From the NCBI GenBank assembly GCA_040769385.1, contig JAXGLD010000003.1, forward strand, positions 310,001-374,000: 64,000 bases of DNA, in the 5' to 3' direction. Below, in pieces: positions 58,205 to 64,000 of the stretch (position 1 is its first letter; every line of letters starts with the position of its first letter). The DNA is from PHAA01 sp022706565 (GTDB taxonomy: Bacteria; Bacillota; Syntrophomonadia; Syntrophomonadales; Syntrophomonadaceae). The translations under genes were made by a program, and so were the position numbers. The notes below the pieces were generated by a model. That model had not been told where the DNA came from and made no database searches. It saw only the letters and a program-made list of their open reading frames with translations.

Positions 58205-61200
58205 ATGGCAATTCGTTTTATCCTGGGTCGGGCCGGGAGCGGGAAGAGCAAGCGAATAATAGAAGAGATCAAGGCCTGTCTCCAACAGGGTGGAGATGAG
58301 CACCTGTTTCTGCTGGTGCCGGAACAATACACCCTACAGTCGGAGCGCGACCTGATCGAAGGTCTGAATGTAGCTGGCATCATCCGCGTGGAGGTCTTGA
58401 GCTTCACCCGCTTGGCCCGGAGAGTCTTCGACCAGGTGGGCGGTGCGACCCGGGTTTTGCTCAATGAGCAAGGCCGTCAGATGGTGCTGCGCAAGATTAT
58501 CGATGATAACTCCGCCCAACTCACCGTTTATAAAAAGGCCGCCCTGCAGCCGGGATTCGTCCCCCGCCTGGGGGAACTCCTATCGGACTTGAAAGGGCAT
58601 GATATCACCGCCGAAGATCTGCGGCAAGGCACGGCTGACTGCGAGGGCCAGCTGGTAGGGCAGAAGGTGCATGATATTGCCCTGATATATGAAGACTTCA
58701 ACCACTATCTACAGGATAGGTACCTGGATGCTGATGATTATCTTAACCTGCTGTGTGAAAAGGTTGGAGAGGCTGAATTTCTCTCCAACGCCCGGATCTG
58801 GGTAGACGGCTTCAGTACCCTGTCCCCCCAGAGCCTTAAGATCCTGACCCGGCTGACGGCTGTGGCCCGGGAGATGACCATCAGTTTGACCCTCGATCCC
58901 AGCGCCCACTCCCGGGACCGGGAATTGTTCAGCCTGGGTTGGCAGGATCTCAGCAAATTGCAGGCCATGGCCCGGGGGATGGGTCTGGAACCACCGACTA
59001 CAGAAATGCTGCCGAATCCTGCTATGGGTCCGCTCAATCCGGCTATCAGGCATCTGGAGCAGGAACTGTTCGCTTATCCGTCCCGGACTTTGGACGCGGA
59101 ATTAACAGATGCAAAAATAGAAGATACCGAGATATTTGCCGCCGCCAACCTCAGCAGCGAAGTGGAATGGGCCGCCGCCCAAGTGGTGCATCTGGTCCGG
59201 GAGCGAGGCTGGCGCTATCGCGATCTGGCGGTGGTGTGCAACGATATGGAAACTTACGGACCTTTGATCAAGCGGGTTTTCGATGAATATGCTATTCCAG
59301 TATTCATGGACCGCAAGCGCAGCCTGATGGACAATTCCATTATCAAGCTGGTCATGTCGGCGCTGGAAATCATCCGGCGGGGCTATCGTTATGAGGATGT
59401 GTTCGCTTTTTTAAAAACCGGATTCAGCGGAATAGAGCCGGACCAGGTGGAGATACTGGAGAACCATGTGCTGCGCTGGGGGATTCAGGGGAACCGCTGG
59501 CAGCAGGAATTCACTGATGATGACCCGGAGATGAGCAACATGATCAATGATGCCCGCCAGATGCTGGTGGGGCGGTTGCAGGAATTGGCCGAAAAGGTCC
59601 ACGGCAGCGGCATGACAGTGGCGGCCATGTGCCGGGCCCATTACGAATACCTGGTGAGGATTGGGTTGCCGGAGCGGTTGGAAGCCTGGATCGCCCGCAT
59701 GAACGAATTGGGTCGGTTGGAAACGGTCCGTGAGCAGGCTCAGATATGGACTATTATCCTGGATATCATGGACCAGATGGTCGAAATCCTGGGCGACCAG
59801 AAGGTGGGCATCAAAGAGTATCTTCACCTGCTGGAGGCTGGATTTGAATCAATGGAGATCGGCATCATCCCTACCACCATCGATCAGGTCCTGGTGGGCG
59901 ATGTGCAGCGCTCCAAGAGCCATATTATCAAGGGAATGTTGTTCCTGGGTATGAATGACGGCGTGATTCCCTCGGGTCGGGTGGAAGAGGGGATACTGAC
60001 CGAATACGAGAAAGAAACCCTGCAGGCCTGGGGGCTGGAGCTGGGATTTGATCGCAACCGCCGCAGTGCGGAAGAACGGTTTTTGATCTATACCGCTTTG
60101 AGCAAACCGCACAATTACCTGGGGCTTTCCTACGCCATGGCCGATAATGAAGGCCGCGCCCTGCGTCCCTCGATCCTCATTAACCGTATCCGTACTCTTC
60201 TGCCCGGGATACAAATTACCAGCGATGCAGTGAGGCATCGCGACCTGGAGGTGCACCAGATAGCAGTTCCCGCCAGCACCTACAAATATCTGGTGGAAAA
60301 CCTGCGGGCTAGGGCCGATGACCTGCCCGTCGACCCCATGTGGAGGGATGTGCTTCGGTGGTATCAAAGCCACAGCGACTGGGAGCAGCGCTTGCAGGAG
60401 ACCCGGGAGGCTTTGTCGCACCGCAACCAGATAGAGGGAATCGGTCCTGGTCTGGCCGAACGAATTTATACCCTGCCTCTTCGTTCCAGCGTTTCCAGGC
60501 TCGAGCAGTACGTCAATTGCTCCTTCGCCCATTTTATTCGTTATGGGCTGCGCCCCCAGGAACGCAAGGTTTATGAAGTAGCCGCCCCCGATATCGGTGA
60601 GCTCTTTCACAGCTGCCTGAGCTCCTTTGCGGCTGAGTTGAGTCATGAACAGCTGGATTGGATGACCCTGGACAAATGCAGTTCGGACCGGATAGTGGAT
60701 AAGGTGATGGATCGATTGGTGCCCAGTCAAGGGGACGGAGTATTCATCAGCAGTCCCCGTTACCAGCATCTGGCCCAGCGGCTCAAACGCATCAGCCGCC
60801 GAGCAGCTTGGGTCCTGACCCGTCAGCTGCAGCAGGGCGAGTTCCAGCCCTGCCATTTCGAGGTGGGCTTCGGTCCCGGGCAGATGTTTCCGGCTATCGA
60901 AGTGGAATTGGGGAACGGCCGCAAGATGTACCTGGAAGGCCGCATCGACCGGGTGGACCTGCTGGAGAACGAGGATGGCACCTTCGTTAAGATAATCGAT
61001 TATAAATCGGGGCGGGCGGATTTCCAATTGAGTGACGTTTACCACGGGCTGTCGCTGCAGTTGATCATCTACCTCTTGGCGGTAATGGCGGGGGCAGAGG
61101 GTTTGGGCAAAGGCGAAGTCCAACCGGGCTGCGTTTTCTATTTTAAGATTGACGACCCCCTGATAGAAGCCAACCCTGATATCATAGCTACGGTGGAGCG

Positions 61201-61609
61201 GGAGATCGCCCGTAAGTTTAAACTGAAAGGCTTGATGCTGGCCGACACCAGATTGGTCAGCTGCCTGGACAAGGATTTGGAAACGGGTTCGTCGGAAATA
61301 ATCCCGGCGGGAATAAAAAGGGATGGCGATTTTACCAGGGCTTCCTCGGTGGTATCAGCCCAGGATCTGCAGGCCCTGCTCAGTCATGTACAGGGATTGC
61401 TGACTCAGATCGGCCGTGAGATCAACAGCGGTCGGGTTCGGATCAATCCGGTAAAGATTGGGCAGCATACCGCCTGCCGCTTCTGCTCCTACCAAGGCAT
61501 CTGCCAATTCGACCGGCGCCTGGACGATAACCGCTTTCGGGTCCTGCCCCGATACAGCCGCGAAGAGGTGCTGGAACGGATACGCCGGACGGGGAGGAGA
61601 CAGCCATGA
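58205..61609 (+). CDS. addB: ATP-dependent helicase/nuclease subunit B (AddB)
   Basis: Recombination and repair subunit of 1134 residues. An N-terminal Walker A (GRAGSGKS, about 8-15) and inactive-helicase-like body are followed by a RecB-type nuclease domain with IDYKSGRADF (about 928-937). Four cysteines hold the [4Fe-4S] staple: one in YVNCSFAHF (about 771) and three in CRFCSYQGIC (about 1089-1098). ATG with AGAGGAGA upstream. Its stop overlaps the addA start (ATGA). Works with AddA to process double-strand ends up to Chi. Confidence 0.96.
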   Translation: MAIRFILGRAGSGKSKRIIEEIKACLQQGGDEHLFLLVPEQYTLQSERDLIEGLNVAGIIRVEVLSFTRLARRVFDQVGGATRVLLNEQGRQMVLRKIIDDNSAQLTVYKKAALQPGFVPRLGELLSDLKGHDITAEDLRQGTADCEGQLVGQKVHDIALIYEDFNHYLQDRYLDADDYLNLLCEKVGEAEFLSNARIWVDGFSTLSPQSLKILTRLTAVAREMTISLTLDPSAHSRDRELFSLGWQDLSKLQAMARGMGLEPPTTEMLPNPAMGPLNPAIRHLEQELFAYPSRTLDAELTDAKIEDTEIFAAANLSSEVEWAAAQVVHLVRERGWRYRDLAVVCNDMETYGPLIKRVFDEYAIPVFMDRKRSLMDNSIIKLVMSALEIIRRGYRYEDVFAFLKTGFSGIEPDQVEILENHVLRWGIQGNRWQQEFTDDDPEMSNMINDARQMLVGRLQELAEKVHGSGMTVAAMCRAHYEYLVRIGLPERLEAWIARMNELGRLETVREQAQIWTIILDIMDQMVEILGDQKVGIKEYLHLLEAGFESMEIGIIPTTIDQVLVGDVQRSKSHIIKGMLFLGMNDGVIPSGRVEEGILTEYEKETLQAWGLELGFDRNRRSAEERFLIYTALSKPHNYLGLSYAMADNEGRALRPSILINRIRTLLPGIQITSDAVRHRDLEVHQIAVPASTYKYLVENLRARADDLPVDPMWRDVLRWYQSHSDWEQRLQETREALSHRNQIEGIGPGLAERIYTLPLRSSVSRLEQYVNCSFAHFIRYGLRPQERKVYEVAAPDIGELFHSCLSSFAAELSHEQLDWMTLDKCSSDRIVDKVMDRLVPSQGDGVFISSPRYQHLAQRLKRISRRAAWVLTRQLQQGEFQPCHFEVGFGPGQMFPAIEVELGNGRKMYLEGRIDRVDLLENEDGTFVKIIDYKSGRADFQLSDVYHGLSLQLIIYLLAVMAGAEGLGKGEVQPGCVFYFKIDDPLIEANPDIIATVEREIARKFKLKGLMLADTRLVSCLDKDLETGSSEIIPAGIKRDGDFTRASSVVSAQDLQALLSHVQGLLTQIGREINSGRVRINPVKIGQHTACRFCSYQGICQFDRRLDDNRFRVLPRYSREEVLERIRRTGRRQP

Positions 61610-64000
61610 CCCGCTGGACCGATAAACAACTGGAGGCAATTACCGACCGGGGCCATAACCTGCTGGTGGCGGCAGCGGCGGGCTCCGGCAAAACCGCGGT
61701 GCTGGTGGAACGCATCATCCAATTGGTGCGGCAGGACCGCATTGATATCGACCGCATGCTGGTGGTCACTTTTACCCAGGCGGCGGCGGGGGAGATGCGG
61801 GCCCGGATCAGCTCCTGCCTGCTGGAAGCCATGCAGGAAGAGGGGGCCGATCAAGATTTTCTGCGCCAGCAGATCAGCCTGCTCAATCGCGCCGCCATAA
61901 GCACCCTGCACTCCTTTTGCCTGGATGTGGTTCGGCGCTATTTTCATATCATAAATATCAGTCCCTCCTTTCGGGTCGGCGATGCCACAGAGGTTGCTCT
62001 GCTCAAACTGGAAGTGCTGGAGGAACTGTTTGAAGCCGAATATGAACTAGGTGAACCCGAATTCCTCAACCTGGTGGAGATGTACGCCGGCGGCCGGGAT
62101 GACACCCCAATGCGGGAACTGGTACTGCGTACCTATGAATTTATCCAGAGCCAGCCCCAACCCCTGGAATGGCTGCGGCAAAAGGCCGAGGATTTCAACT
62201 TGGATGTTCACCAGTTCGGTGAGAGCAGTTGGGTAAAAAGCCTGATGGAACAGATCCGGATCGAACTGGCCGGAGTGGAAGAGATATTCAAGGAGGCGGC
62301 CCGTTTAGCGGCCCTTCCGGGAGGACCCAGGTCATACCTGGAGGCCCTGGAGGATGACCTCATGATTATACGAGATCTCCAGTCGGCGCTGGGCCGGGGC
62401 ATTTATGATTTTTATCAACAATTGAGCCAGCTGGAGCATCGCCGGCTGGCAGCCGCGCGTAGAGATGTCGATCCGGCCATCAAGCAGGAAGTACAAGATT
62501 TACGCGACCAGGGTAAAAAGGTGCTTAAGGAACTGAACAGCAAGACCCTGTTCATGTCGCCGCAAGAGTTCTGCCAGGATTTACAGGCGATGTATCCGGG
62601 CATGGTCTATCTGGCCGGATTGGTCGAGAAGTTCCACCACCGTTACCGGGAAAGCAAAACCGATCGCGGATTGGCCGACTTCAACGACCTGGAGCATTAT
62701 GCCCTGGAGATTTTGGCCAACCCCTTGACCGCGGCCGAATACCACCGCCAGTTCGATTATATCTTTGTCGACGAATACCAGGACAGCAATCTGGTCCAGG
62801 AGACCATCCTCAACCGCATCAAACGCGACGACAACCTGTTCCTGGTGGGGGACGTCAAGCAGAGTATCTACCGCTTCCGGCTGGCCGACCCCTCCCTGTT
62901 TATGGAGAAATATGAGGCCTACCATGATTCCCTGGAGCGCCCCGACCGGCGTATCGACCTGAGCGCCAATTTCCGCAGCCGGCAGCCTATTATCGATGCG
63001 GTAAACCATATTTTCAGCCGCATCATGAGCCGCCAATTCGGGGAGATCGATTACCTGCCCGAGGTTTTTCTCGAGTATGGTCTGCAGATGCCTTCCGATG
63101 TGGAGGAAGAGCTGAATACCAGCCAGGTGGAACTGGTCCTGATCGACAAACAGGGCTTGGGCGGTCCGGAAGAGGTTGAAGAGGAGCCACCGGACGCTGA
63201 GGCTGACATCCCCGCTTTGGAGGATTTGGAAGAAGAACCGGGTGATATTGAATTTGAAGCCCAGGTAGTGGCTGCCCGGATCAAGGAACTGCACGGGCAG
63301 GAGTTCTGGGACAGCAAGAACCAGTGCCGGCGCCCGCTGGAGTACCGCGACATGGTGGTGCTGATGCGGGCCACTCGCGGGCAGGCGGAAACCTATTATG
63401 AAACCTTGATGGCAGCTGGCATCCCGGTTTATGCCGATGTGGACCGCGGCTATTTCGAGACCTCTGAGATGAAGATCTTTATCAACCTGCTCCACTTGAT
63501 CGACAACAAACGGCAGGACATACCGCTGCTGAGTGTGATGCGCTCCCCGATCGGTAAATTCTCGGTGGAGGAGCTTATTGACATCAGAGCCGGCAGTGGG
63601 GCTGGTAATTATTATAAAGCGGTGGAAGATTACCTGGAGTCGGGGAGTGAACCATTACGAGGGAAACTAAGTGCCTTTATCGAGAAGCTTGACAGGTGGA
63701 AGGAGGCGGCCCGTTTCCTGCCCATGGATGAGCTTATCTGGCAGCTGCTGCTGGAGACCGGTTACCTGCACTATGCCGGGGCCATGCCCGGGGGAAGGCA
63801 GCGCCAGGCCAATCTGAAAATACTGCTGGAAAGGGCCCAGCAGTATCAAACCACCTCGTTGCAGGGCTTGTTTCACTTTCTGAAATTTATCGAGAAACTG
63901 GAGTCCAGCAGCAGTGACCTGGGAATGGCCAAGATCCTCGGTGAGGCAGAAGATGTAGTCCGCATTATGAGCATCCACAAAAGCAAGGGCTTGGAGTTTC
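61606..64000 (+). CDS. addA: ATP-dependent helicase/nuclease subunit A (AddA), 3' truncated by window
   Basis: UvrD/RecB-type helicase; 798 codons are visible and the frame is open to the window end. Walker A is VAAAAGSGKTAVL (about 21-33), Walker B with FVDEYQDSN (about 387-395), GDVKQSIYRFR (about 417-427) and NFRSRQPI; the last codons read IMSIHKSKGLEF, motif V-like. ATG overlaps the addB stop. An acidic stretch rich in Glu (about 521-550) lies between the helicase domains. The nuclease domain is expected beyond the end. Confidence 0.96.
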   Translation, partial: MTRWTDKQLEAITDRGHNLLVAAAAGSGKTAVLVERIIQLVRQDRIDIDRMLVVTFTQAAAGEMRARISSCLLEAMQEEGADQDFLRQQISLLNRAAISTLHSFCLDVVRRYFHIINISPSFRVGDATEVALLKLEVLEELFEAEYELGEPEFLNLVEMYAGGRDDTPMRELVLRTYEFIQSQPQPLEWLRQKAEDFNLDVHQFGESSWVKSLMEQIRIELAGVEEIFKEAARLAALPGGPRSYLEALEDDLMIIRDLQSALGRGIYDFYQQLSQLEHRRLAAARRDVDPAIKQEVQDLRDQGKKVLKELNSKTLFMSPQEFCQDLQAMYPGMVYLAGLVEKFHHRYRESKTDRGLADFNDLEHYALEILANPLTAAEYHRQFDYIFVDEYQDSNLVQETILNRIKRDDNLFLVGDVKQSIYRFRLADPSLFMEKYEAYHDSLERPDRRIDLSANFRSRQPIIDAVNHIFSRIMSRQFGEIDYLPEVFLEYGLQMPSDVEEELNTSQVELVLIDKQGLGGPEEVEEEPPDAEADIPALEDLEEEPGDIEFEAQVVAARIKELHGQEFWDSKNQCRRPLEYRDMVVLMRATRGQAETYYETLMAAGIPVYADVDRGYFETSEMKIFINLLHLIDNKRQDIPLLSVMRSPIGKFSVEELIDIRAGSGAGNYYKAVEDYLESGSEPLRGKLSAFIEKLDRWKEAARFLPMDELIWQLLLETGYLHYAGAMPGGRQRQANLKILLERAQQYQTTSLQGLFHFLKFIEKLESSSSDLGMAKILGEAEDVVRIMSIHKSKGLEF

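Noticed and set aside
59849..61123. Minus-strand frame of 424 codons opposite addB
   Set aside because: Shadow of a GC-rich real gene on the other strand; His/Gln-rich low-quality composition and no ribosome-binding site.
1..64000. CRISPR array, prophage or insertion sequence
   Set aside because: No regularly spaced direct repeats, phage genes, transposase or terminal inverted repeats with target duplication were found by reading.

Overview
The window comes from a spore-forming, anaerobic member of the Firmicutes (class Clostridia), most like the butyrate-oxidising Syntrophomonadaceae. The basis is the gene content: a complete set of C4 beta-oxidation genes (3-hydroxybutyryl-CoA dehydrogenase, crotonase, CoA-transferase, thiolase, acyl-CoA dehydrogenase), a NAD(H)-linked selenocysteine formate dehydrogenase with a formate channel, sporulation genes (yunB, a ylmC/ymxH homologue, spoVM) and Firmicutes-type division and wall genes. 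Strong Shine-Dalgarno sites and many TTG starts are typical throughout. The exact species cannot be fixed from this sequence alone.

Layout. 1-4.6 kb: end of mutS2, a class A penicillin-binding protein on the minus strand, tyrS and a small unknown gene. 4.8-10.4 kb: formate operon (NuoE-like, NuoF-like, FdhA with an in-frame UGA read as selenocysteine, formate channel), led by a promoter and a compound hairpin; then a ferritin-like diiron protein. 11.0-12.8 kb, minus strand: gltX followed by tRNA-Gln(CUG) and tRNA-Glu(CUC) with their own promoter. 13-21.7 kb: yunB, ylmC-like, nrdR, and the ylm/division cluster pgeF-hlyD-yggS-sepF-proC-yggT-U32-divIVA-yggU. 21.7-28.2 kb: an EamA transporter, nth, ileS, an ACT-domain protein and a UPF0210 protein. 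28.2-34.5 kb: a cell-envelope block with a DUF5665 protein, a GT4 glycosyltransferase, murT-gatD (lipid II amidation), a polyprenyl diphosphate synthase and a YtpB-type sesquarterpene cyclase.

34.8-40.7 kb is the least familiar part: an E1-like ThiF protein, an ICMT-like membrane methyltransferase, a GH3-family acyl-adenylating enzyme and, overlapping the GH3 stop codon, a membrane sensor with GAF, GGDEF and HD-GYP domains. The three enzymes belong to families that activate or methylate carboxyl groups, so a small-molecule or lipid signal coupled to c-di-GMP is a reasonable, untested idea. 41-49.7 kb: a Lon-type protease, small proteins, a thioesterase, a DUF3343 protein, a DinG-like helicase, a tiny spoVM gene, a TIGR04086 membrane protein, a ZIP transporter and a YdcZ-type transporter.

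49.8-57.5 kb: a sigma-54 enhancer-binding protein gene, then a 560-base control region with a full-consensus sigma-54 promoter and related palindromes, then hbd, crt, CoA-transferase, thl and acd. This looks like a locally encoded switch for butyrate metabolism. Electrons from the dehydrogenases could leave as formate through the fdh operon at the other end of the window. 58.2-64 kb: addB and the first two thirds of addA (cut by the window end), preceded by a tandem hairpin repeat. No IS element, prophage, rRNA or CRISPR array was seen.
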